From Longivirga sp036510975 (GTDB lineage Bacteria > Actinomycetota > Actinomycetes > S36-B12 > CAIYMF01), in the NCBI GenBank assembly GCA_036510975.1, contig DATCCY010000057.1, positions 1-64,000 of the forward strand: 64,000 bases of DNA. The letters run 5' to 3'. Positions 46,315 through 54,629 of the stretch are shown in pieces. Made by a program: the position numbers and the translations under genes. The stretch's first letter is position 1; every line of letters starts with the position of its first letter. Under the pieces are notes generated by a model that ran no database searches, was not told where the DNA came from, and saw only the letters and a list, made by a program, of their open reading frames with translations.

Positions 46315-47390
46315 GCGCCACAGGCGTCCTGACCGACGGCATCCAGGGGCGCGTCGTCGTGAGCCGCACCGACTTCACCCTCGACGTCGACGTCGACATC
46401 CGGCCGGGCGAGGTGGTCGCGGTGCTCGGTCCCAACGGTGCGGGCAAGTCCACGCTCCTGCGCGCCGTCTGCGGGCTGACGCCCTTGACGCTCGGATCGC
46501 TCACGCTCGGCGGCGTCGTCGTGGACGACCCGGCTCGCGACCTGCTCGTCCCGGCCGCTGCGCGCGGCGTGGGCATGGTGTTCCAGGAGTACCGCCTGTT
46601 CCCCCACCTGTCGGTGCTCGACAACGTGGCGTTCGGCCCGCGCTCCGCGGGACGGTCCCGGTCGCAGTCGCGCGCGGACGCCGTCGCGTGGGTCGAGCGG
46701 CTGCGGCTGACCGCGCTCGTCGACCGCAAGCCGCACGAGCTGTCCGGCGGGCAGAGCCAACGCGTCGCGCTGGCCCGCGCCCTCGCGAGCTCGCCGACCG
46801 CGCTGCTGCTCGACGAGCCCACCGCCGCGCTCGACGCGACGACCCGGCTCGACGTACGTCGTGACCTGCGCGACCACCTGCGCCAGTTCGCGGGGCCGAC
46901 GCTGCTCGTGACGCACGACCCCCTCGACGCGCTCGTGCTCGCCGACCGGATCGTGGTGCTCGAGCACGGCACGGCGACGCAGTCCGGGCTCGCTCTCGAC
47001 ATCGCCCGACGCCCCGCCACGCCCTACGTCGCGACGCTGCTCGGGCTGAACCTCATCCGGGGCCGGGCGCACGACGGAGACGTCACGGTCGACGGCGGCG
47101 GCACGCTGCACGTGACGGACCGGGCGCTGACCGGTGACGTGCTGGTCGCCGTACGGCCGGCCGCGATCTCGCTGCACACGGTTCAGCCCGAGGGCAGTGC
47201 GCGCAACGTCTGGCCGGGCGTCGTCGACGGGCTCGAGCCGCTCGGCGACCGCGTGCGCATGACCGTCACCGGAGCACCCACCGTGCTCGTCGACGTCACG
47301 GCCGGCGCCGTCGCCGAGCTCGGGCTGGCGCCGGGGGACGCAGTCTGGCTGTCGGCGAAGGCCACCGAGCTCGAGGTCTATCCAGGGTGA
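46311..47390 (+). CDS. modC: Molybdate ABC transporter ATPase ModC
   Basis: The 359-residue ATPase has Walker A GPNGAGKST, the signature LSGGQSQRVALARAL, Walker B LLLDEPTAALD, the switch His in LLVTHDPLDAL and a C-terminal TOBE domain (about 290-359). It powers molybdate import. GTG 46311 overlaps modB (GTGA), and the stop overlaps the DUF779 gene start (GTGA), so four genes form one tight operon. Confidence 0.95.
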   Translation: MSATGVLTDGIQGRVVVSRTDFTLDVDVDIRPGEVVAVLGPNGAGKSTLLRAVCGLTPLTLGSLTLGGVVVDDPARDLLVPAAARGVGMVFQEYRLFPHLSVLDNVAFGPRSAGRSRSQSRADAVAWVERLRLTALVDRKPHELSGGQSQRVALARALASSPTALLLDEPTAALDATTRLDVRRDLRDHLRQFAGPTLLVTHDPLDALVLADRIVVLEHGTATQSGLALDIARRPATPYVATLLGLNLIRGRAHDGDVTVDGGGTLHVTDRALTGDVLVAVRPAAISLHTVQPEGSARNVWPGVVDGLEPLGDRVRMTVTGAPTVLVDVTAGAVAELGLAPGDAVWLSAKATELEVYPG

Positions 47391-47770
47391 CAGGGACGCT
47401 CGAGGACGGCGCAGCCGGGCGCGTGATCTTGGCGCTGCACGGCCCCTTGATGTTCCACCAGTCCGGAGGCTGCTGCGACGGCAGCTCGCCGATGTGCTAC
47501 CCCGCCGGCGAGTTCCTGACCGGTCCCGCCGACGTCCTGATCGGCGTCCTCGCGATTGACGGCGACGGGAACGAGCCGGTCGCCGTGTGGATGAGCGGCA
47601 ACCAGTTCGCGTACTGGAGCCACACGCACCTGACGATCGACGCCGTTGCTGGGCGTGGCGCCGGCTTCTCGCTCGAGGCGCCGACCGGACGACGCTTCCT
47701 CATCCGCTCGCGCCTGTTCACCGACGACGAGACCGCGCACCTGGTAGCCCCGGAGCGCGGCGTCCTCTAG
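47387..47770 (+). CDS. DUF779 family protein
   Basis: The 127-residue protein has the DUF779 core LALHGPLMFHQSGGCCDGSSPMCY with three cysteines, followed by QFAYWSHTHLTIDAVAGRGAGFSLEAPTG. DUF779 proteins are usually found next to aldehyde dehydrogenase genes, and their role is unknown. Here the gene starts at GTG 47387, overlapping modC, which makes it the fourth gene of the molybdate-transport operon. A link to molybdenum or to an aldehyde-type Mo enzyme is possible but not shown. Confidence 0.85.
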   Translation: MTGTLEDGAAGRVILALHGPLMFHQSGGCCDGSSPMCYPAGEFLTGPADVLIGVLAIDGDGNEPVAVWMSGNQFAYWSHTHLTIDAVAGRGAGFSLEAPTGRRFLIRSRLFTDDETAHLVAPERGVL

Positions 47771-47793
47771 CGGGCCGCGACTCTCAGTCGACG

Positions 47794-47884
47794 CCCCAAG
47801 ATCACGAGTTGTGGTCACCCTGGTGAAAGAAACTGCCCTGCCTTGATCGTCCCTAAGGGACGATCAAGGCCAGTTGTCTTGGGG
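47794..47884. terminator. Nested palindrome, family 1 element copy A, between convergent operons
   Basis: The core CCTTGATCGTCCCT (47841-47854) pairs with AGGGACGATCAAGG (47856-47869), extended by a G-C pair. Outside it AACTG (47831-47835) pairs with CAGTT (47871-47875), and CCCCAAGA (47794-47801) with TCTTGGGG (47877-47884). It separates the mod operon from the convergent form II operon and should terminate both. On the minus strand it shares three blocks with 42968-43040. Confidence 0.8.
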
Positions 47885-47901
47885 TGGTGCGGCGTGTGCT
47901 G

Positions 47902-48756
47902 CTAGAGGCCGGCTGCCTTGGCCACCGCTCGGCTCGCGAGGACTCTCGCGAGGTGCTGACGGAACTCGGCGTCGGCGTGGGTGTCCGTCGTCGGTCTGGT
48001 GCCGTCCGCCGCCGACGCGCTCGCCGCTGCGATCGCCTCCGCGGTGGCCGGGCCGCCGACGAGCGCTGTTTCGACCGACGACGCACGGACCGGTGTCGGG
48101 CCCATGTTCGTGAGCGCGACCCGGGCCGCCGTGATCGAACCGCCCTCGACCTTGACCGCCGCCGCGACGCCGACGATCGCCCACGCCTGCGCCGTGCGGT
48201 GGAACTTCTCGTAGTGCGAGCCCCACCCGGTCGTCTTCGGCACTCGCACGGCGACGAGGACCTCGTCGAGCCCGACGGCCGTGGTGAAGAAGTCGAGGAA
48301 GAAGTCCGACGCCGGGACGGTGCGCCGACCTGCCGGGCCGGCGATGACGAACTCGGCATCGAGCGCCGCCGCCACCGTCGGCATGTCGCCCGACGGGTCG
48401 GCGTGGGCGCACGACCCCCCGAACGTGCCGCGGTGCCGGATGGCCGGGTCGGCCACGAGACCCGCGGTCTGCGAGAGCAGCGGCACGTTCGCGGTGATGA
48501 GCGCGTCGTGCATGACCTCGTACGTCGTCACCGCGGCACCGATCAGCAGGGACGGGCCCTCGTCGGTGACGGTGCGCATCTCGTCGATCCCGCTGACGTC
48601 GACGAGCACCGACGGCGCGTTGAGCCGCAGCCGCAGGACGGGGAGCAGCGACTGCCCGCCGCCGAGCACCTTGGAGTCCTCGCCGCCGGTCACCAGCGCC
48701 GCCACGGCCTCGTCGACCGAGGACGCCTTCACGTAGTCGAACTCCGCGGGAATCAC
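47902..48756 (-). CDS. Form II Mo hydroxylase, FAD-binding medium subunit
   Basis: The 284-residue protein begins MIPAEFDYVKASSVDEAVAAL and has the FAD motifs VLGGGQSLLPVLRLRLNAP and RHRGTFGGSCAHADPSGDMP of CoxM-like subunits. It overlaps the large-subunit stop by 4 bp and ends the S-L-M operon. It should accept electrons from the 2Fe-2S subunit. The final electron acceptor and the substrate of this enzyme are unknown. Confidence 0.93.
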   Translation of the reverse strand: MIPAEFDYVKASSVDEAVAALVTGGEDSKVLGGGQSLLPVLRLRLNAPSVLVDVSGIDEMRTVTDEGPSLLIGAAVTTYEVMHDALITANVPLLSQTAGLVADPAIRHRGTFGGSCAHADPSGDMPTVAAALDAEFVIAGPAGRRTVPASDFFLDFFTTAVGLDEVLVAVRVPKTTGWGSHYEKFHRTAQAWAIVGVAAAVKVEGGSITAARVALTNMGPTPVRASSVETALVGGPATAEAIAAASASAADGTRPTTDTHADAEFRQHLARVLASRAVAKAAGL

Positions 48757-51149
48757 GCCGCGCCTCCGTTGGTGTGGGTCGAGGAACGCTGCGCGGTCTG
48801 GATGGCTCGCCAGACGTTCTGCGGGCTGGCCGGCATGAAGACGTCGGTGACGCCCAGCGGGCGGAGGGCGTCGACGACGCCGTTGATGATCGCCGGCGTC
48901 GACGCGATGGCGCCGGCCTCGCCGATGCCCTTCGTGCCGAGAGGGTGGGTCGTCGACGGCGTGACCGTGCGGTCGGTGATGAACGACGGCAGGTCGGCCG
49001 CACTCGGCAGCAGATAGTCGCCCATCGAGCTGGTGAGCAGGTTGCCGTCGTTGTCGTAGAGGGCACCCTCGTACATCGCCTGCGCGATGCCCTGGGCCAG
49101 GCCGCCGTGAACCTGACCCTCGACGATCATCGGGTTGATCTGGACCCCGCAGTCGTCGACCGCGACGTACTGGCGCAGCGTCACCTTGCCGGTCTCGGTG
49201 TCGACCTCCATCGCCGCGAGGTGAGTGCCGTGCGGGTAGGAGAAGTCCATCGGGTCGACGGTCGACTCGCCCGAGAGCGTCGGCTCCATGCCGTCGGGGA
49301 GGTTGTGCGCGGAGAAGGCCTCGAACGCGATGGCTTGCAGCGTCGTCGACTTCTCCGGGTCGCCCTTGACCGAGTACGTCCCGGCCGAGAACTCGATGTC
49401 GTCGGGACTCGCCTCGAGCTGGTGCGCGGCGATGAGCCGGGCCTTCTCCACGAGACGCTCACCGGCGAGCTTGATGGCCTGGCCGCCGACGGCCAGCGAA
49501 CGCGAGCCGTAGGTGTCCATGCCGTAGGGCGCGCGACCGGTGTCGCCGTGGACGACCTCGATGTCCTCCACGGGGATGCCGATGATGTCGCTGGCGATCT
49601 GGCTCCACGCCGTCTCGTGCCCCTGGCCGTGCGGCGACGTGCCGGTGATGAGCTCGATCTTGCCGGTGGGCAGGGCGCGGATCGTGCAGTGCTCCCAGCC
49701 ACCTGCGACGTACTTCAGGGCACCGAGGGTCCGCGACGGCGCGAGGCCGCACATCTCGGTGAACGTGGAGATGCCGATGCCGAGCTGGACGGTGTCGCCC
49801 GAGGCACGACGCACGACCTGCTCGGCGCGGAGCTCGTCGTAGCCGAAGAGCTCGAGCGCGCGTGCGGTGGCCGCCTCGTAGTTGCCGGTGTCGTAGGTGA
49901 GGCCGGCGATCTGCGTGTAGGGGAACTCCTCGTGCTTGATCCAGTTCCTCTTGCGGAACTCCAACGGCTCGATGCCGAGCTCGGCCGCCGCCTCGTCGAC
50001 GATGCGCTCGATGGCGTACGTCGCTTCCGGTCGGCCCGCACCGCGGTAGGCGTCGGTCGGCGTCTTGGTGGTGTAGACGCCGGTGCAGGTGAAGTCGAGC
50101 GCCTCCATCTTGTAGACGCCCGAGTACATGAACATGCCGAGCAGCGGCGTGCCCGGAGTGATGATCTGGAGATAGGCGCCCATGTCGGCGAGCAGGTCGA
50201 CCTTCATTCCCAGGATCTGGCCGTCGTTGGTCACGGCGAGCTCGATGTCCTGGATCTGGTCGCGGCCGTGGTGCGTAGCGACCATGTGCTCGCTGCGCGT
50301 CTCGGTCCACTTGATGGGCTTGCCGATCTTCTCGGCCAGCACCAGGGCGAGGACCTCCTCGCGGTAGATCTGCAGCTTCGCGCCGAAGCCGCCGCCCACG
50401 TCGGGAGCGATGACGCGGATGTGGTTCTCCGGGATTCCGGTGAGGAGGGCGAGCAGCACCCGCAGCACGTGCGGGATCTGCGTCGCGGTCCAGATAGTGA
50501 GCTCGTCGGACATGCCGCGCGGAGCGGCGACGACCGCGCGCGGCTCCATCGGGTTCGGGATGAGTCGCTGGTTGATGAACCGGCGCTTGACGATGCGGTC
50601 GGCCTTCGCGCTGACCGCGGCGTAGTCGCCGCACGGCATCTTCGCGACGTAGCACTCGTTGGTGCCCATGTCGGCGTGCACGAGCGGCGAGCCAGGCTTG
50701 AGCGCCTCCTCCATGTCGACGACGGCGTCGAGGTGCTCGTAGTCGACATCGATCAGGTCGAGCGCGTCGATCGCCGTGTACTTGTCGGTGGCCAGGACGA
50801 CGGCGACGACGTCGCCGGCGTACTTCACCTCGTCGACGCAGATGGCCGGGTAGTGGCTCATCTTGATGTCGTCGGTGACCGGCCAGACGCAGGTCGATCC
50901 GGCCAGCTCGGGGAAGTCCTTGCCGGTGTAGACGTGGACGACGCCCTCGAGCGCGAGCGCCGCGGAGGCGTCGATGCCGAGGATCTTCGCGTGCGCCATG
51001 GAGCTGCGCAGGCAGGCCATGTGCAGCGTTCCCGGCAGCTGGATGTTGTCGGTCCAGTTGGTGCGGCCCGTGAGCAGGCGCGCGTCCTCCTTGCGACGGT
51101 CGGCGCGGCCGATCGCGGCGCCGTCGGTGCGCATGACGGTCTCGGTCAT
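48753..51149 (-). CDS. Form II (CoxL-like) Mo hydroxylase, large subunit
   Basis: The 798-residue molybdopterin subunit is homologous to CoxL, but its active-site loop is AYRGAGR, the form II signature, and it lacks the copper-ligand Cys. Cofactor segments VGGGFGAKLQIYREEV, SPHGQGHETAWSQI and GTKGIGEAGAIASTPAIINGV are present. Form II enzymes include hydroxylases of N-heterocycles, purines and other carbon compounds, and CO oxidation by them is unproven. Its gene order S-L-M differs from the form I cluster in this window. The start at ATG 51149 overlaps the small-subunit stop. Confidence 0.93.
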   Translation of the reverse strand: MTETVMRTDGAAIGRADRRKEDARLLTGRTNWTDNIQLPGTLHMACLRSSMAHAKILGIDASAALALEGVVHVYTGKDFPELAGSTCVWPVTDDIKMSHYPAICVDEVKYAGDVVAVVLATDKYTAIDALDLIDVDYEHLDAVVDMEEALKPGSPLVHADMGTNECYVAKMPCGDYAAVSAKADRIVKRRFINQRLIPNPMEPRAVVAAPRGMSDELTIWTATQIPHVLRVLLALLTGIPENHIRVIAPDVGGGFGAKLQIYREEVLALVLAEKIGKPIKWTETRSEHMVATHHGRDQIQDIELAVTNDGQILGMKVDLLADMGAYLQIITPGTPLLGMFMYSGVYKMEALDFTCTGVYTTKTPTDAYRGAGRPEATYAIERIVDEAAAELGIEPLEFRKRNWIKHEEFPYTQIAGLTYDTGNYEAATARALELFGYDELRAEQVVRRASGDTVQLGIGISTFTEMCGLAPSRTLGALKYVAGGWEHCTIRALPTGKIELITGTSPHGQGHETAWSQIASDIIGIPVEDIEVVHGDTGRAPYGMDTYGSRSLAVGGQAIKLAGERLVEKARLIAAHQLEASPDDIEFSAGTYSVKGDPEKSTTLQAIAFEAFSAHNLPDGMEPTLSGESTVDPMDFSYPHGTHLAAMEVDTETGKVTLRQYVAVDDCGVQINPMIVEGQVHGGLAQGIAQAMYEGALYDNDGNLLTSSMGDYLLPSAADLPSFITDRTVTPSTTHPLGTKGIGEAGAIASTPAIINGVVDALRPLGVTDVFMPASPQNVWRAIQTAQRSSTHTNGGAA

Positions 51150-51625
51150 GACGAGGCGCCCTTCATCTCGGCGGCCGCGGTGGCCACGGCCTTCACGATG
51201 TTGTGGTAGCCGGTACAGCGGCACAGGTTGCCCTCGAGACCGTTGCGGATCTCCTCCTCGGTCGGGTCCGGGTTCTCCGAGAGCAGGTCGACCGAGGCCA
51301 TCACCATGCCTGGCGTGCAGAAGCCGCACTGCAGACCGTGGCACTCCTTGAACGCCCTCTGCACCGGATGCCACTCACCGTCCTCCCGGGTGAGGCCCTG
51401 GATGGTCGTGACCTCGTGGCCGTCCACCTGGACGGCGAGGACGCTGCAGGACTTCACGCTGCGGCCGTCGACCAGCACGGTGCACGCCCCGCAGTTGGAC
51501 GTGTCGCAGCCGATCGGGGTGCCGACGAGGCCGAGGTCCTCGCGCAGCCAGTGGACGAGCAGGAGCCGTGGCTCCACGTCGCCGTGGCGGTGCAGGCCGT
51601 CGACCGTGACGCCGATATGGGTCAT
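51146..51625 (-). CDS. Form II Mo hydroxylase, 2Fe-2S small subunit
   Basis: The 159-residue protein contains GCDTSNCGACTVLVDGRSVKSC and CGFCTPGMVM with NLCRCTGY, coordinating two 2Fe-2S clusters. It is the first gene of the S-L-M operon and diverges from the APC permease across a 423-bp regulatory region. Upstream in-frame sequence before ATG 51625 is not family-like, so this start is preferred. Confidence 0.94.
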   Translation of the reverse strand: MTHIGVTVDGLHRHGDVEPRLLLVHWLREDLGLVGTPIGCDTSNCGACTVLVDGRSVKSCSVLAVQVDGHEVTTIQGLTREDGEWHPVQRAFKECHGLQCGFCTPGMVMASVDLLSENPDPTEEEIRNGLEGNLCRCTGYHNIVKAVATAAAEMKGASS

Positions 51626-51852
51626 CAGGAGTCTCCCGGGATGGTCGGAGGAAGCGGCCCGGGCCTCGATCGACCCTGACCGTGGCGGCACGCTACCGCC
51701 GCGACGCAGGTCACGGCGGGCAAACCACGAAGCCCTGATCAAGCCATGGCCTCCGTTCCCGACCGCGGGAAAGCCGCTCCGCAGCATCGGAAACCGACGA
51801 TCGCCGTCGCGACTCCCTCGAGTCGCACATGCGGCTCGGATCGTATGTCAAC

Positions 51853-51866
51853 TCCGTAGGTACGGA
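51853..51866. promoter_or_regulatory. Palindromic operator candidate
   Basis: TCCGTA-GG-TACGGA is a perfect inverted repeat. The half-site TCCGTA recurs at 52001-52006, and a related GATCGTATG sequence lies just upstream at about 51839. The protein that binds is unknown. Confidence 0.45.
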
Positions 51867-51924
51867 TGAGCCGGTGACGGACCGCCGAACTCGGCACGCC
51901 TGCCGGCTGGGATCGGACATTCCA

Positions 51925-51936
51925 TTCGGGACCGAA
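51925..51936. promoter_or_regulatory. TTCGG-type operator upstream of the APC permease
   Basis: TTCGG-GA-CCGAA is a perfect inverted repeat apart from its two central bases. It matches the centre of the P450 operator at 61960-61975 at 10 of 12 positions, which suggests that the permease belongs to the same MarR regulon. Confidence 0.5.
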
Positions 51937-52048
51937 CAACAATTGCCCCCAAACCCTTGACCTGAGGCTGGGGAGCGGCCACTCTGGCCAATCATTCGGG
52001 TCCGTATGACCTGCCGGGCACCCGACTGCGCGCTCACGAGGAGAGTCC

Positions 52049-53566
52049 ATGTCGCACAGCCAGTCCTCCCCGCCGCCCCCCTCGGCCGCCTCCCCCGCGG
52101 AGCCGACCCAGCTCGGCGGATCGGGCCGCAAGCTCACGCTGGTCGACGTCGTCGCCCAGTCGGTCGGCTTCATGGGTCCGGTGTTCTCGATCGCGTTCCT
52201 CGTGCCGCTGGTCATGGGGATCATCAGCGCGACCGGCAACGGTGCCGGCGTTGCCGCGCCCCTCTCCATCGCGATCGCCGCGGTCGGCATTCTCGCGGTC
52301 GCCTACCTCGTCGCCGAGTACGCCAAGCGCATCCAGGCAGCAGGTGCCCTCTACGACTATGTCACCGACGGCCTGGGTCAGAAGATGGGCGCAGCGGCAG
52401 GTTTCCTCTACTACATGGGCGTCATGGCTCTCGGTGCCGGACTGCTCGTGCTGATCGCGGGCACGATCCACGACACCCTCGGGGCCGAGTTCTCCTTCAC
52501 CGGAATCCCGATCACCGTCTGGGCGATCATCCTGCTCGTCTTCGTCGCCGTCGTGATGTTCCTCGGCGTCGCACTCTCGACCCGATTCCAGCTCGTGCTC
52601 GCGCTGCTCTCGGTCGCGACGGTCCTCCTCTTCTCGATCTACGTGATCATCAAGGTCGGCAGCGGCAACGACGTCGCGGCCGCCTTCAACCCGAACAACG
52701 CACCCGGCGGCTGGTCGGGCATCGCCTTCGGCATGGTCTACGGCGTGCTCCTGTTCACCGGCTTCGAGACTGCGGCCAACCTCGGGGAGGAGACCGAGCA
52801 CCCGAAGCGCGACATCCCGCGCGCGGTGGTCACCTCAGTCATCGTCGTCGCGGCGTTCTACGTCATCTGCTCCTACGCGCAGGTGGCCGGGTACGGCTTC
52901 AACCTGGACGCCTTCGGCAAGAACGCCAGCGCCCCGCTGTTCGGCCTCGGTGCTCCGACCGAGGCCGGCGGCTACGGCAGCGTCGCGATCCTGCGGCTGC
53001 TCGAGCTCGTGGTCGTCCTCGACATGCTCGCCGTGCTCATCGGGATCTCGGTCGCGTCCTCGCGCGGCATCTTCGCGATGAGCCGCGACCACCGCTTCCC
53101 GAGCGTCCTGGGCAAGGTGTCCAAGCGCGGCACCCCGCTCAACGCCTCGTTCGTGGTGCTCGTCTTCTTCGCGATCTGGATCGTGCTCACGCGCCAGTAC
53201 ACCGGGCTCTTCGCGATCCCGGGCTTCCCGCACTACTTCGCGATGTTCAACTTCGGCTCGGCGTTCGGCGGTCTCGCCCTCGCGGTGATCTACCTGCTGC
53301 TCTGCGTCGGCGCCCTGCGCGGCCTGCGCGACCACCCGCGCTATGCGGTCGTCGTGCTCACCGCGGTCGTCGGCATCGTCGTCACCGGCGCGGCGATCTT
53401 CGGCGCGATCTACCAGGTGCCCGCGCCGACGATCTACGCGGCGTATGGCGTCGGCATCGTCTTCGTGATCGGCGTCGTCCTGGCGCTCATCGCCAAGGGT
53501 CCGCAGACCGCGCACACCTCCTTCGAGGACCTCACGCCCGGCGAGGCCGGTCCCGTCAAGCTCTGA
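52049..53566 (+). CDS. APC-family amino acid/amine permease
   Basis: The 505-residue transporter has about 12 helices. The first carries VDVVAQSVGFMGPVFSIAFLVPLV, and the conserved GWSGIAFGMVYGVLLFTGFETAANLGEETEHPKRDIPRAV segment of the APC superfamily is clear. The N-terminal 25 residues are Ser/Pro-rich and cytoplasmic. It would import an amino acid, amine or related compound with cations. It stands upstream of the catabolic operon but in the opposite orientation. A strong ribosome site precedes ATG 52049. Confidence 0.93.
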   Translation: MSHSQSSPPPPSAASPAEPTQLGGSGRKLTLVDVVAQSVGFMGPVFSIAFLVPLVMGIISATGNGAGVAAPLSIAIAAVGILAVAYLVAEYAKRIQAAGALYDYVTDGLGQKMGAAAGFLYYMGVMALGAGLLVLIAGTIHDTLGAEFSFTGIPITVWAIILLVFVAVVMFLGVALSTRFQLVLALLSVATVLLFSIYVIIKVGSGNDVAAAFNPNNAPGGWSGIAFGMVYGVLLFTGFETAANLGEETEHPKRDIPRAVVTSVIVVAAFYVICSYAQVAGYGFNLDAFGKNASAPLFGLGAPTEAGGYGSVAILRLLELVVVLDMLAVLIGISVASSRGIFAMSRDHRFPSVLGKVSKRGTPLNASFVVLVFFAIWIVLTRQYTGLFAIPGFPHYFAMFNFGSAFGGLALAVIYLLLCVGALRGLRDHPRYAVVVLTAVVGIVVTGAAIFGAIYQVPAPTIYAAYGVGIVFVIGVVLALIAKGPQTAHTSFEDLTPGEAGPVKL

Positions 53567-53575
53567 CCCCAGCCG

Positions 53576-53645
53576 GCACGTCACTGGTGGTGCCGGCGTC
53601 TCCCGACCCGGGCAGCGACCACAGCACCAGTGCCATGCGGGATCA
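53576..53645. repeat. Dispersed inverted-repeat element, family 2, copy A
   Basis: The left arm GCACGTCACTGGTG (53576-53589) pairs with CACCAGTGCCATGC (53625-53638) at 12 of 14 positions, followed by GGGATC. The arms match those of the element at 61155-61227. The left part also forms a compact hairpin GCCGGCAC with GTGCCGGC (53572-53597). It lies between convergent genes and should act as a terminator. Confidence 0.6.
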
Positions 53646-54578
53646 GGGGGTGAGGGCGTCGACCTTCGCCACGAGCTCGCGGCAGAAGGCGTCCATCTCG
53701 CTCACGTGGTCGATGAACATCGCGGGCTTGAAGCAGATGGTCGTGTAGCCCTGGGCGAGCTGACGGGGGAGGCTCTCGAGCGCCTGGTCGAGGTCGGCGA
53801 GGTCGTCCGGGCCGTGGAACACCCCGCGGATGCCGCCGACCATCTCGAGCTCGGAGATGTCGCGGCCCTCGGCGCGCATCCCCGCGGCGAGCAGGGCGAG
53901 GTCGTCGTCGGTCAGCGACCCGAACGGGTTGAGGCCGTGGCCGTACTTCGCCAGCCGTCGCACCAGCGGCGGATGCATCCCCTGGCCGCCGAACCACATC
54001 GTCGGTCCCTCGGGACGGAACGCGCCGGGCTCGAGCCAGACGTCGCCGAAGGAGAAGTACCGGCCCTCGTGGCGCAGCGGGTAGGGGCCCCATGCCTTCG
54101 CGAGCACCTCGAGCTGCTCGTCGAGCACCTTCCCGCGCTCGGCGAAGGGCACGCCGAGCGCGGCGTACTCGTCCCGCGACCAGCTGACCGTGGGGAGCAC
54201 CACGAGCCGACCCTGGGAGAGCAGGTCGAGGGTGCCGAGCTCCTTCGCCAGCAGCAGCGGGTGGCGGAGCGGCGCGATGATCGCACCGGCCACGAGCCGC
54301 AGCGTCGTGGTTGCCTGTGCGATGGCCGAGAGCAGCACGACCGAGCTCGGCCAGGCGTATGTCGGAGACTGGTTGCCGGGTGCCGCGTAGTCGCGCACGT
54401 TGACCATCTCGCCGACCGCGGCCGAGTCTGGACCGAGCAGCACGTGCTCGCTGAGCATGACGCCGTCGATGCCGGCCGCCTCGGCCGTCACGGCGACGTC
54501 GACGAGCCCGCGCAGGTCGCGCGGCCCGACGAGCGTCTCGTTCTCGGTCAGGACCATGAGCAGCTTCACGGGTGGCAC
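53643..54578 (-). CDS. LLM-class flavin- or F420-dependent oxidoreductase
   Basis: The 311-residue protein has the TIM-barrel luciferase-like pattern: VAVTAEAAGIDGVMLSEHVLLG, LAKELGTLDLLSQGRLVVLPTVSWSRDEYAALGVPF and the C-terminal DDLADLDQALESL region. Many actinobacterial members use cofactor F420, others FMN; the sequence alone does not decide. It begins at GTG 54578 and is the last gene of the leftward catabolic operon. It may carry out a monooxygenation or a reduction step on an intermediate. Confidence 0.87.
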   Translation of the reverse strand: MPPVKLLMVLTENETLVGPRDLRGLVDVAVTAEAAGIDGVMLSEHVLLGPDSAAVGEMVNVRDYAAPGNQSPTYAWPSSVVLLSAIAQATTTLRLVAGAIIAPLRHPLLLAKELGTLDLLSQGRLVVLPTVSWSRDEYAALGVPFAERGKVLDEQLEVLAKAWGPYPLRHEGRYFSFGDVWLEPGAFRPEGPTMWFGGQGMHPPLVRRLAKYGHGLNPFGSLTDDDLALLAAGMRAEGRDISELEMVGGIRGVFHGPDDLADLDQALESLPRQLAQGYTTICFKPAMFIDHVSEMDAFCRELVAKVDALTP

Positions 54579-54629
54579 GGGACTCCCTCGTACGTCAGCG
54601 ATCTCGGCGACAGGTCCGAACAGCTCGAC

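Larger units (their letters stand above)
51626..52048. other. 423-bp divergent regulatory region
   Basis: No gene is supportable here. The region separates the form II operon from the APC permease. It contains a perfect palindrome TCCGTA-GG-TACGGA (51853-51866) and a direct repeat ATTCGGGWCCG starting at 51924 and 51994. It also holds the inverted repeat GGCCA-CTC-TGGCC (51977-51989), and TTGACC near 51957 could be a -35 element. A ribosome site GAGGAGAG precedes the permease start. Confidence 0.6.

Noticed and set aside
47387..47770. Aldehyde dehydrogenase partner for the DUF779 gene
   Set aside because: No ALDH gene is adjacent. The ALDH at 58873 is 11 kb away in a different operon.
48753..51625. 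Second carbon monoxide dehydrogenase
   Set aside because: The large subunit has AYRGAGR and lacks the copper-ligand Cys of form I, so calling it a CO dehydrogenase would go beyond the evidence.
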